The notes under the pieces: generated by a model
What the model was told of the DNA's origin: nothing
The model's input: only the letters and a program-made list of their open reading frames with translations
Database searches by the model: none
In this document: piece after piece, positions 1-7,935 of the stretch
Position numbering within the stretch: position 1 is the stretch's first letter
Layout of the letters: each line of letters begins with the position of its first letter
Origin: JAXLYE01 sp046351595
Lineage (GTDB): Bacteria; Myxococcota_A; Polyangia; Palsa-1104; JAEUJZ01
Length of the DNA stretch: 64,000 nt
Assembly (NCBI GenBank): GCA_046351595.1
Contig: JAXLYE010000006.1
Span: 496,001-560,000 of the forward strand
Direction of reading: 5' to 3'
Made by a program: the position numbers and the translations under genes

Positions 1-2
1 GC

Positions 3-116
3 CACAAGGCCAAGGCCGGCGGTGAGGGCGGCGACGAGAAGCCCGAGGCGGCCAAGCCCGAGGCCGAGCCCGAGAAGTCCAACGACCTGCCCAAGGCCCT
101 GCGCAACCCGTTCTGA
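3..116 (+). CDS. C-terminal end of a truncated gene (unknown protein)
   Basis: Only the last 37 codons and the TGA stop lie in the window. The tail is charged and low in complexity, rich in Lys, Glu, Ala and Pro, and ends in a short NPF sequence. Codon use has strong third-position GC like the neighbouring genes, which supports it being coding. Nothing in this piece identifies a family; the gene begins before the window. It is followed by the leaderless promoter of the hydrolase gene at 226. Confidence 0.55.
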   Translation, partial: HKAKAGGEGGDEKPEAAKPEAEPEKSNDLPKALRNPF

Positions 117-190
117 GCGCGCAGACTCAGGCGAGCCCCGACTCCTTCCCGCGTCTGCGGCTGCGGCTGTGGCCGGCGAAAACTTTTCGC

Positions 191-218
191 TTGGTCCGCT
201 GGCGGTCCTGGGTATGTT
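191..218 (+). promoter_or_regulatory. Putative leaderless promoter of the hydrolase gene
   Basis: A TTGGTC -35-like hexamer (191-196), a 16-bp spacer and a TATGTT -10 (213-218) end 7 nt before the ATG at 226. An in-frame ATG at 214 lies inside the -10 element, so 226 is the more likely start. Confidence 0.4.
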
Positions 219-225
219 GTCGCCC

Positions 226-1197
226 ATGAGACCGCGACCCAAGACCTCCTCCGCTGCCCTGTCGGCCCTGCTCACGCTGCCGCTGTCCCTGTCGCTGCTC
301 GCGGCGTCGCCCGCCGTCGCCAAGAAGGCGGCGAAGCCGGCCGCGTCCGCGGCCATCGTCGCTGGCGCCGCCGCCGCCACCCCGACGAGCCCGCGCCCGG
401 CCCTGCAGTTCACGCGGATCGGCAAGGGCCCTGCCGTCGTGCTCGTGCACGGACTCGGCGGCGATCGCGCCGTCTGGGCCGACGAGATGCTCCGCCTGTC
501 GCAGCGCTATACCGTGGTCGCGCTCGATCTGCCGGGCCACGGCGTGACCGCGCCGCCGACGCAGGTCAGCCTGCAGACCGCGGCGCAGCAGATCGCCAAG
601 CTGATCCGCGACGAGAAGCTGGCGCCGGCGACGCTCATCGGCCACTCGCTGGGCGGCACGCTGGCGGCGTGGACCGCGGTGGTCGATCCGGGCGCCGTGC
701 GCGGCGTGCTCATCGTCGACTCGCAGGTGGCGCCGTGGCCCATGCCCGAGGCCGATCGAGCCCGCCTGCGCGCCGACCTGCTGCGCGACCCGACCACCAC
801 CCTGCGCCGCTTCTACGGGCCGATGACCAGCTCGCTGAGGCAGCTCGACAAGATCGTCGCCTCGGCGGTGCGCGTGCCGCCCGCGACCATGGCCGGCTAC
901 ATCGATCAGTCGACCAGCCACGACCTGGACGAGCGCGTGAAGGACATCCGCGTCCCAGTGCACCTGATCGCCTCGTCGCTGACGATCTCGAACCAGGATC
1001 CGTCGGCGGCGCGCCTGGCGATCCAGACCGCGGGCTACAGCACCATCCCGCGCTTCAGCTACGAGGTCTTCCCGCAGTCCAAGCACTGGCTGCTCTGGGA
1101 CGAGCCCGAGAAGTTCCGCACCGCGGTGGACCACTTTCTTGAGACGGTGAACCGGCCGAACGTCAGCACCGCTCCGGCGCCCGGCAAGCGCGGCTGA
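226..1197 (+). CDS. Secreted alpha/beta-fold hydrolase
   Basis: Putative esterase or lipase-like serine hydrolase of 323 residues. A signal peptide of about 32 residues ends near SPAVA, followed by an Ala/Lys-rich stretch. The fold is marked by VVLVHGLGG (oxyanion region, residues 71-79), the nucleophile elbow GHSLGG with Ser141, and a late His in SKHWLLW (about 287) that would complete the triad. The substrate cannot be read from the sequence. An in-frame ATG at 214 sits inside the probable -10 element, so 226 was chosen; no Shine-Dalgarno sequence is present. It is convergent with the gene at 1243-1725. Confidence 0.85.
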   Translation: MRPRPKTSSAALSALLTLPLSLSLLAASPAVAKKAAKPAASAAIVAGAAAATPTSPRPALQFTRIGKGPAVVLVHGLGGDRAVWADEMLRLSQRYTVVALDLPGHGVTAPPTQVSLQTAAQQIAKLIRDEKLAPATLIGHSLGGTLAAWTAVVDPGAVRGVLIVDSQVAPWPMPEADRARLRADLLRDPTTTLRRFYGPMTSSLRQLDKIVASAVRVPPATMAGYIDQSTSHDLDERVKDIRVPVHLIASSLTISNQDPSAARLAIQTAGYSTIPRFSYEVFPQSKHWLLWDEPEKFRTAVDHFLETVNRPNVSTAPAPGKRG

Positions 1198-1242
1198 GGC
1201 CGACCGCGAACGCCGACGGCGCGGCGCCGGGCCAGTGCGCCG

Positions 1243-1725
1243 TCAGCGCGGCTCCAGCTGAATCGCCACCGCCGAGAGCTGCGCGATGAACAGCTGATCC
1301 GGGCCGTAGCCTCCGGGGGCGCTGTGGTGCGCGCGGTAGCTGGCGCGCAGCTGCGGCTCGGCCAGCAGCACCCCCGACAGCCGAGTCGGTGCGCCCGGTG
1401 GCAGCGGCCCGCGACGCTGGTGCGCCAGCAGCAGCAGCGAGCTGTCGACCCAGACGCGGCCGACCGAGGCGAAGCGCTCACACGGCCGGTGCCAGACCAG
1501 CGGTCCGACCGTCGTGATGAAGCGGCCGTGGTAGCGCTCGGGATCGAGCTCGAGATCGACCAGACCGACCTGCTGCGGACCGCCGAGCGCCCGTCGCAGC
1601 GCCCGCTCCGGCTCGACGCTCGGACGGCCGCCCTTGCAGTAGCCCATGCTGCGCAGGCGAGCGCCACACGCAAGGGGCAGCACCGCGAGGACCCGCTCCA
1701 GCTCCTCCTGTGGCTCGGCGATCAT
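1243..1725 (-). CDS. Hypothetical protein, 160 aa
   Basis: Unrecognised protein. It has no signal peptide, no clear membrane segment and no motif I can name. Coding is supported by codon use and by a balanced composition of alternating hydrophobic stretches (for example WVDSSLLLLAHQ and DQLFIAQLSAVAIQL), unlike the Arg/Ala-rich shadow frames opposite it. The ATG start at 1725 lies 158 bp downstream of the membrane protein at 1884-2900 on the same strand, so the two could be co-transcribed. It converges on the hydrolase gene. Confidence 0.55.
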   Translation of the reverse strand: MIAEPQEELERVLAVLPLACGARLRSMGYCKGGRPSVEPERALRRALGGPQQVGLVDLELDPERYHGRFITTVGPLVWHRPCERFASVGRVWVDSSLLLLAHQRRGPLPPGAPTRLSGVLLAEPQLRASYRAHHSAPGGYGPDQLFIAQLSAVAIQLEPR

Positions 1726-1883
1726 GCGAGGTCAGCCCCCCATCTTATCCCTGCCGGCGAGGCGCGTCACCAGCTGCAAGAGCCGCGGAGCCCGAGGCAC
1801 ACGCCGCCGCGCCCGCAGCAGGTTCGGCACGCAGACCGCCGTTTTAGCGGACGCGGACCGGGTGTGGACCGGGCGCGGGCGCG

Positions 1884-2900
1884 CTAGGACGCGCGCTGCG
1901 AGTCCGACTGATCGAGCTCGCGGCTCGCCGACTCGGCCATGTCGCGCAGACCGAGCCGCGCCCCCCGCCCCAGGAACAGGAGCCCCATGCCCAGGTTGCT
2001 CGCCGTCGAGATCGCGGTCATGGTCAGGCTGTAGGCCAGCACCGACTCGTCCCCTGCCGCCGCGTAGTCGCGGAAGAAGTACACCGCCGCGATCTGCGAC
2101 GTGCCCAGCCCCTGGACGCTGATCGGCAGCGACGCGATCGCGAACACCACCGGCAGGTACAGGGCGGCGACCAGCGGCGGCACCTCGACGCGGAAGCAGC
2201 GCAGCGCGAAGTAGTGCCAGCACAGCAGCACGAACAGGTGGGGCAGGCGGACCCCCAGCGCGCGCAGGTGACCCAGCGCCCCGGCCTCGTGCAGCGGTGC
2301 CCACAGGTTGACCAGCACCCGCAGCAGCCGGTTGCGCAGGCGCTGAGACGGCGCCTCGTCTCCGGCAGCGGCCGGCGCGTGCAGCAAGAAGCGCGGCGGC
2401 CAGGTGATGAGGATCAGGTAGGCGACGAGCCCGACGAAGAACGCCACCAGCGCCGGGGCCAGCGCGCGCGCCTTGTCGCCGCCGAGCACCAGGCCGCCGC
2501 CCGCTAGCATCAGCAGCAGCGCCACCCAGACGCCGATGATGAACAGGATGTACGCGCTCGCCCGCGCCAGCGGCACGCGCCCGACGCGGTTCAGGTAGCC
2601 GATGATGCCCGCCTGCCCCGCGTGGTAGTTCAGCACCGCGAGCGTATAGGTCGCGGCGCGGATCGTGTACAGGTCGACGTAGCGCAGGTGCAGCCCGAAC
2701 CAGCGGAACACGTAGTACATCGCCAGCGTGTCCGCGGCGCAGTTGACCAGCGCGGCCATCGCCGACACCCCGATGAGCGGGATGAGCGGCGCGCCGCGCG
2801 TGGCCGCCGCGAGCTTGTGCAGATCGATGCCGCGAACGGCGAGCGCGAGCGCGACCGCCGCGACGAGCAGCGGTCCAAACCGGCGGAGCAGCGGGAGCAT
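1884..2900 (-). CDS. Flippase-like integral membrane protein (lysylphosphatidylglycerol synthase TM-region family)
   Basis: This 338-residue polytopic inner-membrane protein has about eight hydrophobic segments, beginning with an N-terminal anchor at residues 8-22. It has the features of the AglD/MprF transmembrane family (UPF0104): the N-terminal helix followed by an amphipathic DLHKL turn, a YLNRVGRVPLARA-type loop, and the late segment SLPISVQGLGTSQ with its conserved small residues. Relatives move lipids or lipid-linked substrates across membranes; the substrate here is unknown. There is no soluble aminoacyl-transferase domain, so it is not a full MprF. It ends in an acidic/Ser tail and lies 33 bp downstream of the DsbA-like lipoprotein gene. 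Confidence 0.75.
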   Translation of the reverse strand: MLPLLRRFGPLLVAAVALALAVRGIDLHKLAAATRGAPLIPLIGVSAMAALVNCAADTLAMYYVFRWFGLHLRYVDLYTIRAATYTLAVLNYHAGQAGIIGYLNRVGRVPLARASAYILFIIGVWVALLLMLAGGGLVLGGDKARALAPALVAFFVGLVAYLILITWPPRFLLHAPAAAGDEAPSQRLRNRLLRVLVNLWAPLHEAGALGHLRALGVRLPHLFVLLCWHYFALRCFRVEVPPLVAALYLPVVFAIASLPISVQGLGTSQIAAVYFFRDYAAAGDESVLAYSLTMTAISTASNLGMGLLFLGRGARLGLRDMAESASRELDQSDSQRAS

Positions 2901-2933
2901 CGTGACGGGGCGGGGCAGCAGGTGGAGCGGCGG

Positions 2934-3947
2934 CTACTCGGCGAGCGCGCGATCGATCTCGGCCACGAACTTCTCGAGCGGCTGCGCGCCGTTCAGGAAG
3001 CTGCCGTTGATGAAGAACGCCGGCGTGCCGCGGACGCCCGCCTCCTGGCCCGCCTTCATGTTCTTCTTCACCACCTCGGCGTGCTTGCCCGAGGTCAGGC
3101 ACTCGTCGAACTTGGCGCTGTCGAGGCCGAGGGTCTTGGCCGCGCCCTTGAGCGCCTCGACGTCGAGGTTCTGCTGGTTGTCGAACATCCAGTCGTGCAT
3201 CGCCCAGAACTTGCCCTGATCATTGGCGCACTGCCCGGCCTCGGAGGCCTTCTGCGCCTTGTCGTGGAAGTCGAGCGGGAAGTCGCGGAAGACCAGGCGC
3301 ACCTTGCCGTCGTACTTGGCCATGACCTCGTCGACGGTCTTCTTCGCCTTCGAGCAGAACGGGCACTGGAAGTCCGAGAACTCGACGATGGTGACCTTGG
3401 CGTTGGCCGGGCCGCGCGAGGGACCCTCGGCCGCGACCTGGATCTTCGGCGCGCGCAAGAGCACCTGCACGCCGGCCTGCTTGCGCAGATCCTCGACGAC
3501 GGCGCCGAGCGCCTCGCGCCGCTTCATGTTGGTCACGCCCTGGATCAGCGTGTCCTTGACCGCGGCGAACTCCTGGCCGGCGAGCTGCGGCGGCAGGCGC
3601 GCCTTGTTCTCCTCGAACCACTTCTTCGCCTCGTCCTCCGAGACCGTCGGCACCTTGGCCTCGACCTGCTTGCGCAGGAACGAGTCCTCGTCGACCTTGG
3701 CCTTCTGCGCCGCGGCCTTGATGATGCGCTCGCTGATCAGGTTCTCGAGGGTGCGCTCGCGCAGCTCGAACAGCTCGCGGCCCGCCGCCTTGTCGAGATC
3801 GGCCATGGTGATCGGCTCCTTGCCGATCATCGCCACCACGGCCTGCGCGTCCGCCGAAGTCGGCGCGGACGAGGAGGTCATGGTGGTCTTGTTGCAGCCC
3901 AGAGTGAGGGCCAGTACAGCGGCGGCGCCGAGCGGCTTCCAGTTCAT
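2934..3947 (-). CDS. Lipoprotein with SurA-N-like region and DsbA-type thioredoxin domain
   Basis: A likely periplasmic, membrane-anchored thiol-disulfide protein of 337 residues. The lipobox TLGC places Cys18 as the lipidated residue. Residues 35-165 resemble the helical N-terminal region of SurA/PpiC chaperones (VAMIGKEPITMADLD, LISERIIKAAA). Residues 175-337 form a DsbA-like domain with the active site CPFC (195-198) and a cis-Pro motif GTPAFFING. No peptidyl-prolyl isomerase domain is present, so this is a holdase-like arm fused to an oxidoreductase. The ATG at 3947 follows an AAGG-type ribosome site. The gene is divergent from the PilZ gene and precedes the flippase-like gene. Confidence 0.85.
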   Translation of the reverse strand: MNWKPLGAAAVLALTLGCNKTTMTSSSAPTSADAQAVVAMIGKEPITMADLDKAAGRELFELRERTLENLISERIIKAAAQKAKVDEDSFLRKQVEAKVPTVSEDEAKKWFEENKARLPPQLAGQEFAAVKDTLIQGVTNMKRREALGAVVEDLRKQAGVQVLLRAPKIQVAAEGPSRGPANAKVTIVEFSDFQCPFCSKAKKTVDEVMAKYDGKVRLVFRDFPLDFHDKAQKASEAGQCANDQGKFWAMHDWMFDNQQNLDVEALKGAAKTLGLDSAKFDECLTSGKHAEVVKKNMKAGQEAGVRGTPAFFINGSFLNGAQPLEKFVAEIDRALAE

Positions 3948-4283
3948 TTGGATCGTTCCCTTCTTTGATCTTTTGCAGACAGTCGTCGCGACTGGTGGGC
4001 AGCATGGCATAGCCGCCCCCGACGACCAAGCGGCAAGTCGCTGCGACCGCGACGCAGAGCGCCGCGCGCGCGCCCTGCTGCCGTCGCCGCGCCGCGCTCG
4101 CCCCGCGTTCCGCCCGCGGACGGTGATCGCCGCGAAGCTGCCGGACGCAGCCTTTCGCTCGGTCGTGGCAGCCGGGCACCGGACCAGCCCGGCGCCCGTT
4201 TGCCCTCGGAGATACATGTAGGTCAGATGTGCGATAACGTAAGTTCTTTGACTTCCTTGCCTTACCGGACTAGCGTCAGCCCC
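3948..4283. other. Divergent intergenic region between the DsbA-like and PilZ genes
   Basis: This 336-bp stretch holds no convincing gene. It contains a perfect inverted repeat, CAGTCG, a 3-nt loop, then CGACTG (3980-3994), placed where it could control the leftward lipoprotein gene. The rightward PilZ promoter lies at 4248-4276, in a locally AT-richer stretch. Confidence 0.6.
4248..4276 (+). promoter_or_regulatory. Promoter of the PilZ gene, leaderless type
   Basis: TTGACT (4248-4253), exactly 17 bp, then TAGCGT (4271-4276). The -10 ends 7 nt before the ATG at 4284, so transcription should begin at or next to the start codon. This is one of the best matches to a sigma70 promoter in the window. 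Confidence 0.6.
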
Positions 4284-4808
4284 ATGAAGACCGCACGCAC
4301 CGCCCCCGCGCCCCGCCACAAGCCCAGTGCCTCCCGTCGCACCGTCGCCACCGTGCCGCGCTCGGCCCCCTGCTCGGGACCGCCGCGCTCGGGACCGCCG
4401 CGCTCGGGACCGCCGCGCTCGGCGGTCGGCCCGGCCGCGGTCGCCGGGGCGCTCGCCGAGAAGCGCCGCACCGTGCGCTTCGACAAGGCCTTCCCGGTCG
4501 CGGTCCGCAGCGACTCGCACGGCGAGACCTGCGCCGTCGCGCGCAACATCTCAGCCGGCGGGATGATGATCGAGGCGCCCGAGCCGCTGCCGCTCGGCAC
4601 CCGCGTCCAGGTCTTCTTCTCGATGCCCGACTCGCACGCCCGCATCGTCGCCCGCGGCGAGGTCAAGAACCACTACTTCCTCAACTTCGCGGGGGCGCGC
4701 GGCGCGCAGTCGCTCACCGGCATGGGCGTCCGCTTCACCTCGTTCGAGAGCGACACCGATCTCCTCCTCGGCCTCGGCGTCACCCGCCTCCGCACCGTCC
4801 TGCACTAG
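4284..4808 (+). CDS. PilZ-domain protein (c-di-GMP receptor)
   Basis: A 174-residue cytoplasmic protein with a C-terminal PilZ domain. The ligand motif is complete: an RRTVR box (RxxxR) before the barrel and NISAGG matching D/NxSxxG, the two elements that bind c-di-GMP in known PilZ proteins. The C-terminal segment (TGMGVRFTSFESD) is typical of single-domain myxobacterial PilZ proteins. The first 60 residues are basic and contain a short tandem repeat, SGPPR three times, encoded by 15-bp DNA repeats near 4377-4421. No Shine-Dalgarno sequence is seen; the -10 element sits 7 nt from the ATG. Likely output: motility or exopolysaccharide control, but its partner is not identifiable. Confidence 0.85.
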   Translation: MKTARTAPAPRHKPSASRRTVATVPRSAPCSGPPRSGPPRSGPPRSAVGPAAVAGALAEKRRTVRFDKAFPVAVRSDSHGETCAVARNISAGGMMIEAPEPLPLGTRVQVFFSMPDSHARIVARGEVKNHYFLNFAGARGAQSLTGMGVRFTSFESDTDLLLGLGVTRLRTVLH

Positions 4809-4914
4809 CCCTGCCCTCCCCGCGCCCCGTTCCTCTTCTCCTTCTTCGTCTTCTTCTTCGCTGCCGCCGTCGCTGTTGCGGCGGGCTTGCGCGCGCGCCC
4901 GGTCGGGCGCATTA

Positions 4915-4946
4915 TTGAACGTGTTCAGAATTGAACGTGTTCAGAA
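4915..4946 (+). promoter_or_regulatory. Tandem 16-bp operator touching the TetR start codon
   Basis: TTGAACGTGTTCAGAA occurs twice in direct tandem (4915-4930, 4931-4946). Each copy holds a dyad, TGAAC, two bases, GTTCA, typical of TetR-family sites. The second copy ends one base before the ATG at 4947, so a bound repressor would cover the ribosome entry site as well as any nearby promoter. Confidence 0.75.
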
Positions 4947-5672
4947 ATGACCGCCGATCCCGTCGCCAAGCCCGGTCTGCGCGAGCGCAAGAAGCAAGAG
5001 AAGCTCGATCGCATCAAGCGCGCCGCCCGCGCCCTGTTCAGCAAGCGCGGCTTCCACTCCACCACCATCCGCGACGTCGCCGCCCGCGCCGGCGTCGCCA
5101 CCGGCACCGTCTTCCTGTACGCCAAGGACAAGGCCGACCTGCTGCTGATCCTGTTCAGCGACGCCGTCACCGCGGTCCAGGACGAGGCCTTCGCCGCCCT
5201 GCCGATGCGCCGCGCCGGCGCCGCCAGCCTGCTCGTCACGCAGCTGACCCACGTCTTCGGCCGCTTCTTCGCCTTCTACGATCGAGATCGCGCGCTCTCG
5301 CGCCTGTTCGTCAAGGAGCTCTTGTTCACGGACGCTCCGCGCAGCGCCCAGCACTTTGCGCTGACCTTCGCCTTCCTCGATCGCATCGGCCAGCTCGTCG
5401 CCGCGGCGCAGGAGCGCGGCGAGATCCGCGCGGACATCGAGCCGCAGCGCGCGGCCATGCTGTTCTTCGGTACCTACTTCCTGACCCTGGTCGCATTCCT
5501 CGACTCCTCCGAGGTCATCCACCTGGAGCTCGAGACTGCGATCGCCCGGCTCACCTCCGGGCTGACGCTGCAGATTGAAGGGCTGCGGCCGCCGTCGCCG
5601 GGCAGCGAACCCGGGAAGCCGCGGAGCCGCCGCGCCGCGGGCGACAAGCGGTCGAGCCAGAGTCCGAAATAG
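4947..5672 (+). CDS. TetR/AcrR-family transcriptional regulator
   Basis: A 241-residue dimeric repressor. The N-terminal helix-turn-helix is clear (IKRAARALFSKRGFHSTTIRDVAARAGVATGTVFLYAKDKADLL, given here by positions 12-58), followed by an all-helical ligand domain and a basic, disordered C-terminus. An in-frame TGA precedes the ATG at 4947 with no other start codon between them, so the start is well fixed. Two tandem operator copies end exactly at the start codon, which points to autoregulation. The Coq4-like gene follows after 61 bp and is the probable co-regulated target. The ligand is unknown; the operator half-site TGAAC is like those of lipid or fatty-acid responsive TetR proteins, which is only suggestive. 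Confidence 0.88.
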   Translation: MTADPVAKPGLRERKKQEKLDRIKRAARALFSKRGFHSTTIRDVAARAGVATGTVFLYAKDKADLLLILFSDAVTAVQDEAFAALPMRRAGAASLLVTQLTHVFGRFFAFYDRDRALSRLFVKELLFTDAPRSAQHFALTFAFLDRIGQLVAAAQERGEIRADIEPQRAAMLFFGTYFLTLVAFLDSSEVIHLELETAIARLTSGLTLQIEGLRPPSPGSEPGKPRSRRAAGDKRSSQSPK

Positions 5673-5733
5673 CGGCTCCGTTCTCTCTCTGGGCAGGCCC
5701 CCAGAGAGACGCCGGAGCAATAGGAGGAATGTC

Positions 5734-6375
5734 ATGAATGCAGTCTCTCATCCCGACTTCACCTATTCGAACGAGCTCACGTTGGGCGAGGCGCTCAAGC
5801 GCTACTTCGTCCTCAACCGCTTCGGCGCCGAGGGCAACTACTCCGATCGCTGGGTCGAGGTGAAGCTCGGCCCGGTCCCCTTCACCATCCCGAACACGCC
5901 GGCGCGCGTGCGTGCGGTGCGCTACCACGACCTCAACCACCTCGTCACCGAGTACCAGACCGATCTTGCCGGCGAGATGGAGATCTCAGCCTGGGAGATC
6001 GCCAGCGGCTGCCGCGACTTCTTCGTCGCCTGGAGCCTCAACCTCTCGGGCCTGGTCTTCGGCATGGTGCGGTGGCCGCGGCGCACGCTGCGCGCGTTCC
6101 TGCGCGGCCGGCGCTCAAAGAACTTCTACGGCTCCGAGTACGGCCCGGAGCTGCTCGCGCAGACCGTCGGCGTGGCGCGCCAGAAGCTCGGCGTGCCGGC
6201 GCGCGATGCGGCACTTACGGCCACGGCGTCGGACGTGCTGGCGCTCGCCGGCTACCTGGTCGCGGGCGTGCCGGTGCTCGCGCTCAACGCCGTCGGCAGC
6301 CTGCTGTTGACGCCGATAGCGCTGATCAGCACCGCCCTGATCAAGAGCCGGCGCGCCGCGGGTCCGGCAACATAG
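5734..6375 (+). CDS. Coq4-like protein with HDxxHx11E zinc motif
   Basis: A 213-residue protein that carries the signature of the Coq4 family: H65-D66-x2-H69, then 11 residues, then E81. In Coq4 this motif binds a metal and is needed for ubiquinone biosynthesis. Around it, YHDLNHLVTEYQTDLAGE is followed by a conserved-looking ISAWEIASG segment. The C-terminal 60 residues contain two hydrophobic helices (about 170-205), so it is probably membrane-associated. An ideal AGGAGG ribosome site sits at 5722-5727. It lies 61 bp behind the TetR gene and is probably co-transcribed. Whether it works on quinones or on another lipid cannot be told from sequence. Confidence 0.7.
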   Translation: MNAVSHPDFTYSNELTLGEALKRYFVLNRFGAEGNYSDRWVEVKLGPVPFTIPNTPARVRAVRYHDLNHLVTEYQTDLAGEMEISAWEIASGCRDFFVAWSLNLSGLVFGMVRWPRRTLRAFLRGRRSKNFYGSEYGPELLAQTVGVARQKLGVPARDAALTATASDVLALAGYLVAGVPVLALNAVGSLLLTPIALISTALIKSRRAAGPAT

Positions 6376-6435
6376 CGCAAGCGCACGCGTCGCACGCAGA
6401 CGCCCGATCCGCGCCGGCGCGAGGATAATGGGGCG

Positions 6436-7836
6436 GTGAGAAGAAGACCCTGGCTGATCCTGTGTGTCGCGCTGACGCTGGTGCTCGGCGGCGTGCTCGG
6501 TTACCGCGCGCTGCGCCCGCGCCCGGCGCCGGAGCGGGAGCTCTACCGCAAGGTGCTGCCGGCCTGGCAGGCCGCGCGCTTCCGGCCGATGAGCAGCGCC
6601 GGGTCGGCCGAGGCGCGCGCGCTCGTGCAGGCGGCGAAGCCTTGGCCCGAGCTGGCCGCCGAGCTGGCGCGCCTGGACCCGGCCTGGCCCGACGAGGACG
6701 CGGTGCGCAAGGCGGTCGAGGCGACAAACCGCGCCGCCCGCGCCGCGGGCCTGCCCTATTACCTGGACGTCCAGCTCGTGCGCGACCGGCCGATCGTCCT
6801 GACCTACGAGGTCGTGCGGCGCACGCCGTGGCGCGCGGGCGACAAGTCGGTGGAGCTCCTGCGCGTGCGCCGGCTCGACACGCTGAACGTCGAGCTGGCG
6901 ATGCTCGGCGAGACGCAGGGCACGAGCCCGCGCGTGCTGCTCGACCGCATCGAGGCGAGCCTAGCGCGCGAGCTGCCGCTGATGCTGCCGCCCGGTGGCT
7001 CGGGCGCCGGCGCCGGCACCGGCGCGGCGAAGGCGACGCCGCGGGGCCTGAGCGACGGCATGAAGCTGAACGAGGCGGACGAGGCGGCGCTGCAGCGGCT
7101 GCGCGCGCACCTGGAGACGCGCCTCGGCGCCGCCGAGCTCCGCTCTGCCATCGAGAAGCTGCGCGCCCGCGAGGAGCTCCTGGAGTCGATGCGCGCGCGC
7201 TTCCACAAGGGCAGCGTGCGGCTGTCGCGGCCCGACGGCTTCGTGCTCGGGGAGGCGTGGGTCGACAGCATGCAGCCGTACACGCGCCTCGATCGGCCGG
7301 GCGGGCCGCTGATGCTCGACACGGATCTGCGCGGCGTGGCACGCGCCGACGAGGAGCTGCGCTCCGGGGCCGTCGCCGAGGCGCTGCGCCGGATCCTCGA
7401 CGAGCTCGCGGCGGCCACCGATGTGCACGAGGTGCGCCACGCCCTGGACGGTCAGCTCCCGGCACCACCGCCACCGCCGTCGCTGGTGGCGCTGTTCCCG
7501 GCCGGCGATCTGCGCTTTCCCGGGCTCGCCAGCCTCGAGCTGCGCGCCTACCTGGCGGAGCTCCACCACGGCGCGCTGCCGCCGTGCGTGACCGCGGCCA
7601 AGCTCACGCGCAACGTCTACGGCGCGCTGGCGCGACGGACGCCGCACTTCTTCGCCGGCTACCTGATCCTGCACGAGCTCCTGCCTGCGCAGCCGGCCCA
7701 GGCCGAGCCGTCGCCGGTCGAGCGCCTGACCGCGCTGTGCAGCCTGCCCGAGTCGACGCTGCGCAGCCGCGCCACCGCGCTGTGGCAGTCCTTATACGGC
7801 GAGCCGCTGCAGGCAGCGATGCCGGTCCGTCCTTGA
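6436..7836 (+). CDS. Membrane-anchored protein with a putative HEXXH metallopeptidase site
   Basis: An unrecognised 466-residue protein with an uncleaved N-terminal signal anchor (residues 6-23). Residues 205-260 are strongly helical and charged. A HEVRH sequence (331-335) fits the zinc motif HEXXH, and 32 residues later ELRAYLAEL (E368) fits the glutamate helix of gluzincin peptidases. A PPPPPP linker separates the two. The start is a GTG; a GATAAT -10-like element (6424-6429) ends 6 nt before it and no Shine-Dalgarno sequence is visible. The peptidase assignment is an inference from motif spacing, not a recognised family. Confidence 0.6.
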   Translation: MRRRPWLILCVALTLVLGGVLGYRALRPRPAPERELYRKVLPAWQAARFRPMSSAGSAEARALVQAAKPWPELAAELARLDPAWPDEDAVRKAVEATNRAARAAGLPYYLDVQLVRDRPIVLTYEVVRRTPWRAGDKSVELLRVRRLDTLNVELAMLGETQGTSPRVLLDRIEASLARELPLMLPPGGSGAGAGTGAAKATPRGLSDGMKLNEADEAALQRLRAHLETRLGAAELRSAIEKLRAREELLESMRARFHKGSVRLSRPDGFVLGEAWVDSMQPYTRLDRPGGPLMLDTDLRGVARADEELRSGAVAEALRRILDELAAATDVHEVRHALDGQLPAPPPPPSLVALFPAGDLRFPGLASLELRAYLAELHHGALPPCVTAAKLTRNVYGALARRTPHFFAGYLILHELLPAQPAQAEPSPVERLTALCSLPESTLRSRATALWQSLYGEPLQAAMPVRP

Positions 7837-7870
7837 GACGATCTTGAGAGGGTCTTGAGCGGAGGGGATT

Positions 7871-7895
7871 CCCGCCGGGCGGATCAGCCGGCGGG
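7871..7895. terminator. GC-rich hairpin between convergent genes
   Basis: CCCGCCGG (7871-7878) and CCGGCGGG (7888-7895) form a perfect 8-bp stem with a 9-nt loop between two converging genes. There is no T-tract, so intrinsic termination is uncertain. Confidence 0.4.
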
Positions 7896-7935
7896 TGCGA
7901 GCCGAGGGAGCGAGCGCAGGGAGCGAGCGGAGTGA

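Noticed and set aside
214..225. ATG at 214 as start of the hydrolase
   Set aside because: It falls inside the probable -10 element; the next ATG at 226 fits the leaderless spacing and the signal peptide.
2622..3968. Long rightward open frame opposite the flippase-like and DsbA genes
   Set aside because: Its product is Arg/Leu/Val-rich without motifs; it mirrors the GC-biased codons of two real minus-strand genes.
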